Counted from the stretch's first letter, positions 1 through 11,463 are shown. The stretch is DNA of 64,000 nucleotides from Persicaria tinctoria (GCA_037127255.1 JBANSL010000004.1:76970127-77034126); one strand, 5' to 3'. Notes: generated from the sequence alone by a model not told the origin. Numbers and translations: made by a program.

Positions 1-1966
1 AGTTACTCGAGATCGAGTAACTGTCCTCTATCTCGACAAGACAGTAATGAAAACAGAAAACAGAAAACAAAAGCAATCAACTCGACCTAGACTAACTCTC
101 CTCGACCTCGACAAAGGTGTACTCGAGATCGACAAAAACTGGTCTATGTCGACAAGAACAGTAAAAGACAGAAATTGCAGATTTTCGACAGAATTCAGAA
201 ATTTGACAGAAACTAACTTCAATATATTAAAAGACCTCCAAGGCTAGGGTTTCGACACCACAACGATAACCATGCAAAACAACACATAAAGGCATAAAAG
301 ATCATGCTTTCCATCAAATAACTTTCGTTATTAACAAATAGGCATATAGAGGCTCTCGCATAAACCCTAATTGTTACTAACCCTTTTTCACATAATTAAT
401 CCAAGTTGCATTAAGATCACTTTCGCTTCAATAATACAAACAAGGATCACCTTCAACTCTCGCAAAAGAATCATGCTCTTAAGGATAGAAGACAAATCGC
501 ATAAAAATCTGACCTTTATCGCACTGCCTCACATGGCCACCGTCGGGCTCACCCCAGCCCCAGAAGTGGGTGGACTACTCGCTCCTCATTGCAATAACAG
601 ACATTGATTTGATGAAAGAAACTTGCATAAAACTATATTCAAAGCTTTTTACAATCCTGGCAATCAACTTTCGCAAACCGCCAAAACCTTAAAAACCTTA
701 GAACTCCTAAACTACTCTACTTGAATTGTGTGTGACTTCGAATGAATGAAAAACTAGCCCCATGGGCTTTATTTACAGCCTCCATTCCCTAGCTAATCTA
801 GGAAAGAAGATATCTATCTATATCTAAAACTTTATCTAAATTGCTAAAAGATAAATAAAATGCTTAATGGAATTAAATCAACTAGGAAAGGATAAAACTA
901 AATAAGGAAATATGTCTTCATGTTGATAGATCTTGTCTCCTTCGATAGAACTTGATAGATTTGGATAGATCCCGGCCTTCCTCGACTTCCTTCGTGCCCA
1001 AGGATTCCCAAGTCGAGTAGGATTGATCAATCCGCGTCGGACAGCTTCTGGAGCGTGGTCGATCTCGACCAGGGCGTGGTCGATCTCGAGTAGGACTCCT
1101 GGTCGACTTCGTCTTGGCTGGCTTCTCTGCTCGATAGGCTCGGACTTTGGCTCACAGGTCTAGTCGACCTCGACCACCCCTGGTCGACCTCGAGTAGGGT
1201 TGTGTTCTGCGTCTTCGTCCTCGGCTAGCTCTGCTCGACACAGCTCGTCTTGGGTCACTGGTGCTCGTCGATCTCGACCACGCCTAGTCGATCTCGACAA
1301 GGGTGGGTCATCGACTAGGCTCCTCAGGTGGATCTCCTCGGCCTGGCTAGGACATGGCTCAAGGTCTTCGTCGATCTCGACAAGATCTCGTCGACCTCGA
1401 CAAGAGTTGCTCGAGTTGGCTCTCTCCGCTGGCAGCGACTGGCTTCGTCCGCGGCAGCGGATCCCCCTTTCCGCGGCAGCGAATGGAGTCGCTGGCAGCG
1501 AATGCTCCTGGTCGTCCTCGGCTTCTCGGGCAGCTGCTCCTCGTCGACTCCGGGCATGGGTGTCTGGGCTTCGTCGACCTCGACTAGGGCTTGTCGAGGT
1601 CGAGTTGGGTTCCGGAGCTCGGGGAGCTTGGTTGTCGATCAAGGTCTGCTTTGACCAAGGCTGCTCGGTCAGGTCTTGTCTATGTCGAGTAGGGTTACTC
1701 GATGTCGACTAGACTTGACTCTCCGACTTGTTCCGCTGCTTTGACCTTGGACTTCTGTAGTGGTTTTCCGAGCTTTTCCGACCTTCTGTAGAATTGCTGT
1801 AAAACCTCGATTTTTGCGAATTAAACAGAAACTGGTGTAGATTCCATAATTTGGCAAATAAACATAAACTACATAGATTCTGTACTATTTAAACCCAAAT
1901 GCATGAAATGTATACAAAAATCGATATAAAAGTTGCTGTAAAACATGGCAGATTCCGCTCACAACA
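1..1966 (-). mobile_element. Athila-type LTR, family X copy 1 (runs off left edge)
   Basis: Read on the minus strand, the LTR begins at 1966 with TGTTGTGAGCGGAATCTGCC, the same start as the LTRs at 25599, 37073 and 61903. It continues past position 1. It carries many TCGAnnTCGA motifs (for example around 1270-1300 and 1373-1410). A GC-rich CGCTGCCGCGGA / TGGCAGCGA cluster lies at 1427-1505. The TATA position (770-777) reads TGTAAATA on minus, weaker than the TATAAATA of the other copies. No primer site or PPT is recognisable at the right edge, so I cannot say whether this is a 5', 3' or solo LTR. Confidence 0.85.
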
Positions 1967-2195
1967 ACATTCGATAGAGAAAATGTGATTAATTACAAAA
2001 CAAAGCCACAAAAATATAAGAATTATAATTGGCATAAATTAAGAATCCGAGTTTGATCAAAATATAAAATTAAACTTGTCAAATATTCTTTGCCAATTAA
2101 TTATAATGGGTCAATAAAAAATCGGCTTCAACAAAAACGGAGTAAAAAAATCAAATCAAGTTTCACCAAAATATAAACTTGGATTTTTTAGAAAT
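1967..2195. other. AT-rich spacer, no gene seen
   Basis: AT-rich sequence between the family X LTR and the tandem repeat. It has no open frame of note, and I recognise nothing in it. Confidence 0.5.
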
Positions 2196-3010
2196 GAACT
2201 ACGAGTGATTTGATCTCATTCAACCGAGTACGTAGGAAGCTCGACATAAAGCTAAAAGCTCGTCGAGTTCAATCGCCAAACCGAAATAAAAATTAAATGG
2301 TTCTCAAAAGAACTATATAAGATTTGATCCCGTTCAAACAGGTATGTAGGAAGCTCGACATAAAGCTACGAGCTCGTCAAGTTCAATCACACTCCTCAAG
2401 CGATCTAAAGATCAAAGCCAATTCAAATGGTTCTCATAAGAACTACATAAGATTTGATTCCGCTTTGTCGGATATGTAGGAAACTTGATGTCAAGCCAAA
2501 GCCTGTCGAGTTCAATCTCAAATCCCAAAAAGACTTTCTTTGGTTCCAAATGAAGTTAAGTCAATCAAGTAAAAGCAGTTCGTTTAGAACTACGTAAAGA
2601 CTTGGCGCCTCTATCGGCTACGTAGGTAACCCGATATTAAGTTCTAAAAATATATCGGGTACAATCGTCAACCTCTAAATCCCCTTTAAATGAATATGAG
2701 GTCAAAACCAAATAAATTAAATTGGTTCATTTTAGAACTACGGGTGATTTGATTCTCTTCTAAGAGATACGTAGGACACTCGATACAAAGTCAAGGCTCG
2801 TCGAGTTCAATCGTCAAAAACAAATTCAAATTGTCTATTCTGACTCAATACAAAGCTTCTGCTCGTCGAGTTCAATCCCCACCCTCAAATGATCTTACGA
2901 TCAAAATCCAATCAAATGCAAAATTTTCTTTTGTCCCAAACTACGGTGACTTGATTCCACCAAACAAGTGGATATGTAGGAAACTCGGTATAAATCAAAT
3001 CATTATCGAA
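2196..3010 (+). repeat. Degenerate tandem repeat with TACGTAGG motif
   Basis: Six diverged units begin with GAACTAC or AACTAC at about 2196, 2309, 2440, 2588, 2735 and 2939. Each is followed by a GATTTGATTCC-like block, then about 30 bp later by TACGTAGGAA or TATGTAGGAA, and often by GCTCGTCGAGTTCAATC. Spacing varies from about 113 to 204 bp. Repeats of this style occur near the 3' ends of Tat-type Ty3/Gypsy elements, and I infer such a source here. The parent element is not otherwise visible. Confidence 0.6.
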
Positions 3011-3729
3011 TCCATTCACACCCAAACTTTCAAACAAATCTTTCCAAATTTATTAGTCGACTCTAGTCGTCCAAAAGTCAAATTGCCACATAAGCACAAC
3101 AAAAAAACAGAAAAGAAAAAAAGCTATGAGCCCATATGGATCCCTTATATAACGGCTCGGAAAGAGCGGGCCCGTAGCAGCGGAATCGAGGGCATGTGCC
3201 CAGAGCATGCACACTTGCTGGTAGAAGGAGGGCAAAACGACATTGTTTTAATTGCTTGGAGAGTAAAGTGCTGCGTTTGCAGCTTACACAAGTCAAAACA
3301 AAAAAATTTGGGCAGCTTTGCCACATGCACCTTTAATTACAATACTTTAATGGTGTTTTTTTGGCATTTTTTTATAATAAAAAAAATTATATTCATGAAT
3401 TAATTTTATCTATCCATACACACCCATTTTACATATGTTTTTTTTTAAATTATGCAAATAATACCCATATACTATTATTTTTACCAAATAAAAATCTATT
3501 TTTTTTCACCCATTTCTCAATCCAAATCAAATTGTTCATCCGACTCCAAATGTGTTCAAGCTATCCGTTTTAACAATTGCATTCTCGGTTTCATTTTTTT
3601 TATTCCCATTTTCGGTTTCATTTCTTATATTAGTATCGCATAACGTTTTTTTCAAGTGCAATGCGCAATCAGCAGAAGAATAAGAACGAGAAGGGATGAT
3701 GATGCTATGTTTTTTTCGTTTTAAAATTC
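3011..3729. other. Non-coding segment with TATA-like site
   Basis: No supported gene. A TTATATAA box lies at 3145-3152, followed by a moderately GC-rich stretch and then by T-rich DNA from about 3350 to 3720. It could be LTR leader sequence of the element that supplied the repeats to the left, but no LTR boundary can be shown. Confidence 0.35.

Positions 3730-3790
<61 letters not shown>
3730..3790 (+). repeat. (AAT)n microsatellite, left flank of LINE
   Basis: About twenty nearly perfect AAT triplets directly abut the start of the non-LTR element. The same triplet follows its 3' end at 5876 and 6046. Confidence 0.9.
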
Positions 3791-3793
<3 letters not shown>

Positions 3794-3962
3794 TCCGTCC
3801 GCTAGGGCATGGCGATTTTGGTGATCAGGAGAGCTCAGCGCGCGGCGATGGCGTCCCTGGTTCAGTCCGGTGCCCGGAGTCGTCGGTTCGAGAGCCTCCT
3901 TCTCCCTGCCGCTGGTCCTCATCTTGGTGCCGGTGCCTAACCTTCCCGAGGTCGCTAGGGCG

Positions 3963-5116
3963 AAATCAGGTTTGGCGTGGGTTTGTCTAGGGGTGGGGAA
4001 GCTATCCTCCACTCAGTTAATAGGCTTCTGTTTGATAAGGGTATGGATAGCGGCAGGTCCATACTTCTGGTGGACTTTTCTAATGCATTTAATCTTGTTG
4101 ATAGAAGCGCATTGATTCGTGAAGTGCGCGCCCGTTGCCCCTCCATTGCTCCGTGGGTTGAATTCTGCTATGCTCAGCCCGCTCATCTTTATTGGCGGGA
4201 TGTTCCTTTGCGCTCTTATCAAGGTGTGCAACAAGGTGATCCTCTTGGTCCTCTTTTGTTTACTCTAGTGTTGCATCCGCTTGTCAATAAAATCAATACA
4301 TCTTGTGCTCTTGATATCAATGCGTGGTACTTAGATGACGACACTCTAGTGGGGAACAATAGTGAGGTTGCAAAAGCCCTTGATATTGTGGTTAGGGAGG
4401 GGCCGAAGTTGGGGCTATTCATTAACATTCAGAAAACTGAACTATTCTGGCCAACTGTAGACCCGAGGAGCCTCGAAGTTGGTTTGTTCCCGCCTGACAT
4501 TTCTAGACCCGTGCTGGGAGTGAAATTGTTAGGAGGACCGACCAACAACAGTGGTGCGTTTTGTAATAGCTTGGTTATGAAGAGAGTTGACAAGTCGATA
4601 GAGGTTCTAAAAGTTGTGAGGAAGCTAGAGGACCCTCAATGTGAACTGCTCCTTCTAAGAAATTGTTTTGGGTTCTCAAGATTGTTGTTTGCCCTCCGAA
4701 CTTGCCCCCCTCATACCCTCCCCGATGCTATTAGTTGTTTTCATGATGAGCTTCGGGTCTCACTTGAACATGTTATTACTGCAGGGGGTCCGGGGTTTGG
4801 TTCATGGCAGTGGCGTCAGGCCACTCTTCCGCTAAAACTTGGTGGGTTTGGTGTGCTCACTGCACACGATGTTAGTCATTTTGCTTTCATCGCATCTCGT
4901 CTCCAAACAGCTAAGCTTCAGACATCTATTTTGACTAATTTAACGCCATCACCGTCTAGATGTCCTGGCATTGGCTCTGACAATGTACCCAATCCATCTC
5001 GAGGGATGTCACTTGTGTTGGTTCGAACATTGATGACTTGGTTGTATCCCCCGCCCCCAAAAAATTCATGTCAGTATTGGCGGATCGATACTTCAAGTTC
5101 ATTGATGACAACTTAG
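3963..5116 (+). pseudogene. Reverse transcriptase domain of the non-LTR element
   Basis: The RT frame is open from about 3970 as FGVGLSRGGEAILHS. An ATG lies at 3977, but it is unlikely to be the true start because the frame lacks the N-terminal RT motifs. Numbered from that ATG, the visible motifs are DFSNAFN with catalytic Asp33, QGDPLGP at 86-92 and the active-site box YLDDD at 118-122, followed by the thumb region up to about residue 330. The frame closes at 5116. The downstream domain continues in another frame from about 5038, so at least one frameshift separates the two halves. The 5' truncation and the shift make the copy inactive. The protein resembles plant proteins labelled reverse-transcriptase-domain-containing. 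Confidence 0.8.
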
Positions 5117-5868
5117 TGACTATGCTTAATCCGACGCCAAGGCAGCTACACATTCTGCAAGCTGTGAAAGGGGAAAGAGCGCAAGATTTTTTATTGACCG
5201 TTCCCATTGAGGGCCTTGCTCAGACCATGCCGTCTCGACAGTTTCGTTCTGTTCTCCAATACCATCTTTCGATCCCTATGTTTAGTGGATATCCGACTTG
5301 TCCTAGTTGTGAGCTTGACAGGATGGACCCATTTGGCGATCATGCTTTACACTGCAGACGAGGAATCGGGTCTAAGCACCGACATAACATGGTCCGATAC
5401 GTTTTGGTGGACATTTGTTATAAAGCGGACATTGCAGTTCAGAAGGAGGCGCATACAGGTATGAGCAATGACGATGGTGTTAGGTTGAGGCCGGGCGATC
5501 TGCTTGTTTATGGGTGGGACAAGGGGAGAGATGTTTGTATTGATGTGGTCGGGGCTTCGCCGTTCACAACTAGAGCCAATGACTCTTTCGTAATTGGCAA
5601 GGCGGTCTCTCAAGCTACTGATAGAAAGAAGAAGAAGTATGCTGATGTTTGTGCTGTTAAAGGGTATGGCTTCATGGCTTTTGCGTTCTCCACACTTGGG
5701 GAGTTGGGAGATGATGCTATTGGTTTTTTAAAACGGGTTCAGTTGGTTACGAGAAGCCACGGGTCGTCGTTCGTTAATGGTGATTTCATATTCGATAGAG
5801 TTAGTTTTACTATTCAAAAAGGTGTTGGAGCTCAATTTGTTACGAGGCTCTCATCTAACTTTATGTAA
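5038..5868 (+). pseudogene. Zinc finger and restriction-like endonuclease domain of the non-LTR element
   Basis: An open frame of 276 residues that should be the C-terminal half of the RT protein. A zinc-binding cluster is seen at C88, C91, H102 and C106 (CPSC then GDHALHC). It is followed by RPGDLLVYGWDKGRDVCIDV at 151-170, where D154 and D169 fit the spacing of a PD-(D/E)XK nuclease core as in R2-type elements. In that family this domain nicks the target DNA for target-primed reverse transcription. The assignment rests on motif order and spacing and not on a profile search. The first residues are not a real start, since the frame is a frameshifted continuation of the RT. Confidence 0.65.
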
Positions 5869-5875
5869 GTCATTC

Positions 5876-5940
5876 CTATAATAATAATATTTAATAATAA
5901 TAATAATAATAATAGTAATAATAATAATAATAATAATAAT
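5876..5940 (+). repeat. (AAT)n tail of the LINE
   Basis: Imperfect (AAT)n with one ATTT and one AGT interruption. It directly follows the 3' end of the element. Confidence 0.85.
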
Positions 5941-6049
5941 CGTTCGTTAATGGCGATTTCATATTTCATAGAGTTGATTTTACTATTCAAAATGGTGTTG
6001 GGGCTCAATTTGTTACGAGGCTCCCAACTAACTTTATGTAAGTCATTTC

Positions 6050-6080
<31 letters not shown>

Positions 6081-6082
6081 GA
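5941..6082 (+). mobile_element. Second 5'-truncated copy of the LINE 3' end
   Basis: Bases 5941-6046 repeat the last codons and 3' end seen at 5771-5876 with a few changes (for example AATGGTGTTGGGG for AAAGGTGTTGGAG). They also end in (AAT)n, at 6046-6081. It is either a separate, severely truncated insertion in the microsatellite or a local duplication. Confidence 0.75.
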
Positions 6083-6348
6083 GTAATTGAAAAAAGTGAA
6101 TAGTAAAAAGTAACTTAAGGGCCCGAGAGTCGGGCTCACGAATGAGGGTGCGAATAATAAAAAGTTAGAATGAAGCCTGATAACTCCCTCCCTTGATGAA
6201 AATCGGAATAGATGTTTCAAAGGCTTTGAGAGGATGTTTGTGTCAAAGGCCTTGGAGCATTAACAGTTGATGAAATACAAAACCTATATTATTTGTCCGA
6301 ATATTATTTGAATATTATTTTATCTTATTATATACTTCCGTTATATTA

Positions 6349-6413
<65 letters not shown>

Positions 6414-6739
6414 GACTAACCTTTTCAGGAAGTATATTTGAGATTATATCTTTCCTTTGATGCATATGAGGAAATCCTATTCAAAACGGATCATGGCTTC
6501 AAAGTATCCTTATATAGAAGATTGAAGATCAAGTCTGATTCATAGAGCCGTTGGTGAAGATCCTCAGGCGCCATTCCACTCTTATATAAAGGAAAGAAAG
6601 AAGAAGACAGAGATACACAAGTGCTACACGAGCTTTCAATCATTCAAGCGAAAATCTGTCTTCCAAGTGTCTCTCTGCTAAGCGCTCAAAGAGTTTGTTG
6701 TTTATTTCAAAGCCTTTGAGAGTCAATGTGAGCTTATAG
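6083..6739 (+). mobile_element. LTR-like fragment with promoter
   Basis: No gene. A TATA-like CTTATATAAAGG lies near 6570 and is followed by a leader rich in GAAAGAAAG. It resembles the U3/R/U5 of a Copia-type LTR, cut on the right by the LARD-like LTR at 6740. Neither LTR terminus is proven, so the family assignment is a guess. Bases 6735-6739 (TATAG) would be the left target duplication of the LARD array, but its right partner is not in the window. Confidence 0.35.
6354..6408. repeat. (TA)n microsatellite
   Basis: An uninterrupted TA dinucleotide run of about 50 bp in AT-rich DNA. Confidence 0.9.
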
Positions 6740-6772
6740 TGTAACGGCCCGGGATTATGATTCTCGGGTTAC
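6740..6772. repeat. Terminal hairpin of LARD LTR (CCCGGG arms)
   Basis: The U5-terminal 32 bp form a near-perfect inverted repeat: GTAAC, GGCCCGGGAT, then ATTCTCGGG and GTTAC. The other copies (15952, 24286, and inverted at 28928-28961) read TTCCCGGG in the second arm. Confidence 0.75.
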
Positions 6773-9700
6773 GTTTCGAGGGATGAAACCCCTCGTTAGG
6801 ATCTTGCGCCCCGAATACAGGTTGAAGGTTTGAAATTCTATTCTAACATTTTAGAGTGGGATTTCATACCCAAAATTCGAAGGGATCGTTGGAATCCCCG
6901 GGGAAGTCCCCTGTACCTGTCAAAAGTCTAAGCGTGGAAAACCAACAGTCATGCAAATAGTAGAATCAAGGTGTAATACAAGAGGGTGACAAGACAGAGC
7001 CGAGTCAAAATCAAATCAATAAGCGTAATTACCGAAATTTAATATACAATGTTAGTGGAGTTAAACCATTTCTTTGAGATCGCCCAAGAGAGTTCCCACA
7101 TCACGGAAACAATGAATAATCATGCTGCAAAAACAAACCTAAAAAAAAATGTATGCGGGGCGGTGTCAGATCGAAGCCCTACGCAATATAATCCCAAACA
7201 GGCAGACATATACACACGCTAGTCCTAATAAAGATGCTTCTAGATGCAAGGCGGAATATTAACACACTAGCATGGTCCTAAGATCAAGTGCATAAATATA
7301 ATAAGGCCTTACCACCGAATACCAAGTGGTATATCCCTCTCCTACCTCCACCCCCTTCCAATAGGGCGGAGACTGGCCAGCTCGTGAATGCATTCCATAT
7401 AATCGGGTGGCACGCATGCCCAACCCGTATCCACAATAAAGCCCGCAGGCATCTCATAATATAAGGAAGCTCATGACTCGATTGACTCAGGACGGGACCC
7501 GATGAGACTAGGTCGTCCTATGACCCTAGCAATGACTCTAGTTACTTCACAGATAACGACCGTTCTGTTTACAAAAGCACTGAGTAAACGAATGCTCAAC
7601 CATGAGTGCAATCCTAGCAGGATACTACATGGCATACTTTATTATGAATGCAAGCACCTAGTATGCACATGGCTACAAGCAGGGAGATCTCTTTTCGAAT
7701 CTGAGTGAGCTCATATAGGAACTCACCTGGCTATGCAGAACAACATAATAGAAGATCCAGCATACATCATTCAAAGTCACAAGGTATTACCTAGATACAT
7801 ATCAGAACATATATATAAGTCTATGTCTAATCATACAAGCATTCAAGCACACATCATTCAACGAGAATAACAATCATATCGAAATCATCATCACATCAAG
7901 TTCAACCGCTCATCATGATGCCACATTCCATAAGACCACATCATTATCATCATTCCGTTCCACCACATTCATATATTCGCAACAATACTCATATATCCGC
8001 ATGATCATCTATCTCCAAAGTTCATCATATTAATCATAGCTCATAAGGCATAAGTCAAATGATACGAAATCCTAACATCTCATCATGTCGTTAGTCATTC
8101 ATTCATGCTATTAGTCCACACAAATCATGATATTAGACAATCATTCACATCAATCATGCTAGTTAGTCATCAAGCACATAATTCCCGAGTTAGTCCCGAA
8201 AACCGTTTCGAAAACTGAGTTGACTAGTTAGAAATTCCAACCTTGGAAAATGCTTGTCAAATACCTTTTTAAATCTCTAACTCTCATAATATTATATTTT
8301 AAATCTTAATTATATTACATAATATTTCAAATGCTATTTCATTTTAAACACTTCATAAATTATTTCTAAATCCTTTAAAATCCAAATAATTTTTATTAAA
8401 TAAAATCACCCCTTTTTAAATTACCAAACTAACCCCTCTATTTTATAAAATAACCCAAACCGAGCACTCTTGTCCAATAACCAAAACCGGACCTAGATGA
8501 AAGAAATAAGCCCAAAGCCTTTCCCCCTCTTAAAATATTTCCGGCCCAACCAAAATTAGGCCCAAATGCCAAATGGATGCTCTTTCCCTTTCAATCTGCT
8601 CTCGGATTTAAAAGGGTTAAAAGAAACGTGGGACCCGGCTGATGACGTGGAGGTGGGACCCGGCCGGCTTCTTCAACCTCTGCCCTCTTCCTATGTCTTC
8701 CTCCGCTGGAAAGAACACCCAACGCCGGCAGATGGTGCTCATCTCGCCGCCCAACCGTGCCCGCCCTCGGCTCCTCCTTCCTCTTCCGGCGACCTCACCC
8801 TCTCCTCACTGCTTCCCGCTCTCTCTCAGGTGCGCTCTCGCTCCCACCTTCGCTCTCGCCCCGCTCGACCTCGCACTCTCTCTCTCCCGCTGTTCTCTAA
8901 CTCTCTCTTCTTCTAACCGGTTAAATTAATCGACAAGAGACAGAAGCAACACAAGAATCGAGAGAAACGGAAGTCGAAAGGAGGTTAGGGCGCTCACCGA
9001 GAGGGCTTCGAATGCGCAGGAGGTGTCGGAGGCTCGACAGCTTCGTCGGAGGCGGATCTTGCTCCTCGGACCTAGATCGAAGGTGTTCGATCATAAAGGT
9101 GGGGCTTTCTGAGTTTTAATCGAAAATGAGGGAGAGAAAGGCTCACCGAAGTGCTCGAACCAGAACAGAGAAAGAGGAGGCTCGGGAGGCGGCATCGGCG
9201 ACTCCGTCGGCTTCTAGCGGCTGTTGTTTCTGGTCAAGGGCACCGGGAAGGCGTAAGAGTTGCTGCTGCTGCTGTCTCGGGAAGAAGGGGAAGGAGGAGG
9301 TGATGGGCTTGATGAGGAGGTGTTTCTTGCCTCGGCGTCTTCGTCGGAAAAACAGGGAGGTGTGGGAGCGGCGGCGGCGGTGTTCTGGTGGCCTGGGAGG
9401 TGATGGTGTGGAGTAGTGGTGCCGGAAATCGAACGACAGGGCTAGAGAGGTGGCGTTTCCTTGGAGGATGAAACAAGAAGAGAGTATTGGAGAGGAGAGG
9501 ATTTGTGTGTGTGGAGGAGGATTGCCAGAGGTTTTGAAATAGAAGAGAGGGAGAGGGAGAGGGGTGTGTGAAAAGGCGAATATGTCCTCCTGAAATTGAC
9601 ACAGCAAAGTGGGGTGTTGATCTGGTTTGGGAAAGAGACAAGAGTGAGCTGGGAGAGGGTTCAGTATTGCATTGGAGCTGGTAAAAAAAACAGAGGGGGA

Positions 9701-9860
9701 AGACCAAGATTCAATTTCAGATAAAGATGAGGAGAAGGAGACAAGGAAGTTGTTCTCAAAGGATATTTTAAAATACCCAAAATAATTAAATAAATATTAG
9801 GACCAGCTCATTCGGTCTTATTTTGACTCGATCAATTAACGCTTCGAAAATTAAGAGAAT

Positions 9861-9867
9861 GTTTATA
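9861..9867 (-). promoter_or_regulatory. TATA-like box of LARD LTR A
   Basis: TATAAAC on minus, about 195 bp inside the LTR and just upstream of the GC-rich block. The same box is at 19089-19095 in LTR B. The sequence is suggestive only. Confidence 0.35.
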
Positions 9868-10061
9868 TCCGGAGTTAATCCAAAATCCCAAGTATAGATG
9901 TTATCATGTCAAATTAGTTTTCAAAATTTTATTTTAGGTTCGTAATCCGCTTTACGAGATTAAAGTCCGAGCTATAGAGTTTTTCCGTTAAATTCCACTT
10001 TAAAATTCATTTTAATTTTCTTTTTCCACAAAATTAGAATTTAAAAATCCGAGCCTTTACA

Positions 10062-10085
10062 TCATCCACCTCTAAAAACAAGTCT
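10062..10085 (-). promoter_or_regulatory. Polypurine tract of LARD unit 1
   Basis: On minus the bases just before the 3' LTR read TTTTTAGAGGTGGATGA and then the LTR start TGTAAAGG. This is the usual place and composition of a plus-strand primer. The same tract precedes LTR B at 19290. Confidence 0.7.
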
Positions 10086-11463
10086 CGTCCCCGAGACTAA
10101 AACCAAAACAAGGTAGGGGATGAAATTGGCAGTAGGTGAGTCCAAGGACCATTCCATCGATCCCATAAGTGCCCCTATGAGATTCTCACAGTGTCGTTGT
10201 CATGATCATAATATCCCCGATAGGTCGTAGCGAGAATGTTGTATGGGCCCTTACCACATTCTTACTCCGACTTCTCGGTTATATCATAACTCGAAAAGCA
10301 TTATAGCACCTCCACTAGGTCTTAGCAAGCAGTCTATAAGGACCCCTATAAAATACTTGTATCCACTTCGTGGGCGTCATAATGCAAGCTCAGTTCGAGA
10401 AAGTTCAAAAGGAATCATCAGTTTGAAATTCTCGATCGCATTCGGTTTCTCAAAATCCAAGTTAGTTCTTTTTAAACACCGTTCAAATCCCTTAACCCGA
10501 CATTAACCAAGAAAGCTTCAAATTTCAGGTGGTGAAATTATCCACCTCTAAGAGCTAATCTCATATTTCCTCCCTAGGTTCCAAGTCAAGATCAAATTCA
10601 TCAATTCGGTTCTATCATACTAGCAATTCCAATTTAAGGCATCATATATCCTAGCGATCGTTCAACATAGCAATCGTACCACACATTCATAATACGGTCA
10701 TAATCATGTCACGGGTAGTCACATACCATAACATATCTAGCATAGTATCATACGTAGTAGGATTTATCACATCATAGCGCAGGAGTTTCACATCACATTA
10801 GTCAGATAAGCACATCATACTTAGTTTACTTACGCTAACTACCAACCGTAATAAGACACGACCACTACTTATCATCTCTCACATCAAGATAAACCTCACC
10901 TAGGTCTACCAACTCAATCGATCTGGTACTAGTTCTAATTATCATTGCACCTCAATCATGTACAAATCTCTAGCCTCTCAACTATTCGCAATTCAAGGTC
11001 TAATTCTTAACTAATTGCTAGGCATTCCAACTCACATGCCATAAAGTCATCTAAGAGTCATTCTACTTCAATCTCCAACCTCGAGTTCTAATCCCTCACT
11101 CAACCATCTAAAACTCATATCTCGGAGATCCCAATTAAACAATTCCCTATTCCGACATGCTTAACAACTCGACCTATTACCAAGACTCCCTATAGACACA
11201 TCCTCATCCTAGGGGTCCTTTACGGGTCCCATCTTCACCTTCTAGGAGAAATCTCAAGTCCTCAATTGAAAAGCTCTCTCGATCGATCTAGGTTCTCCTT
11301 AACAATCTCACTTACTCTGCTTAGGCTCTCAAGACTCCATCGAATCACCTTGCCAACCTGATCACTCTTCCCGCACCGCTAATCATTCTCACTAGCCATC
11401 CATCTCTAAGAACCTAACTCATATCGACCATCTCATTCCTGACACTCCCATTCTTTTATCCTC

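Larger units (their letters stand above)
3791..6082 (+). mobile_element. Non-LTR retroelement with restriction-like endonuclease, 5'-truncated
   Basis: A single-strand unit with reverse transcriptase upstream and a zinc finger plus PD-(D/E)XK-like region downstream. This order marks the R2/R4/NeSL-type group of non-LTR elements, which carry a C-terminal restriction-like endonuclease rather than an AP endonuclease. The 5' part, including the first RT motifs, is missing. The body ends at the stop codon near 5868 plus a short tail and then (AAT)n. It is followed by a second, short copy of the same 3' end. (AAT)n on both sides suggests insertion into, or priming at, an AAT microsatellite. Confidence 0.75.
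6740..10061 (-). repeat. LARD LTR A (3322 bp, 3' LTR on minus)
   Basis: On minus it runs from TGTAAAGGCTCGG (10061) to GGGCCGTTACA (6740), so its ends are TG and CA. A TATA-like TATAAAC lies at 9867-9861 on minus. A GC-rich block (about 8570-9610) follows, which would be transcribed leader. Several open frames there (for example 9234-9707 minus, 157 codons, and 9126-9416 plus) are low-complexity Pro/Ser/Thr or Arg-rich, and I do not treat them as genes. Confidence 0.85.

Noticed and set aside
1160..1712. Long overlapping frames of 108-170 codons on both strands
   Set aside because: Caused by the palindromic TCGA-rich U3 of a family X LTR, which lacks stops in many frames.
9126..9416. Arg/Cys-rich 96-codon frame in LARD LTR A (copy at 18354-18644)
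   Set aside because: GC-rich low-complexity DNA open in several frames on both strands. Its conservation is explained by recent duplication of the whole LTR.
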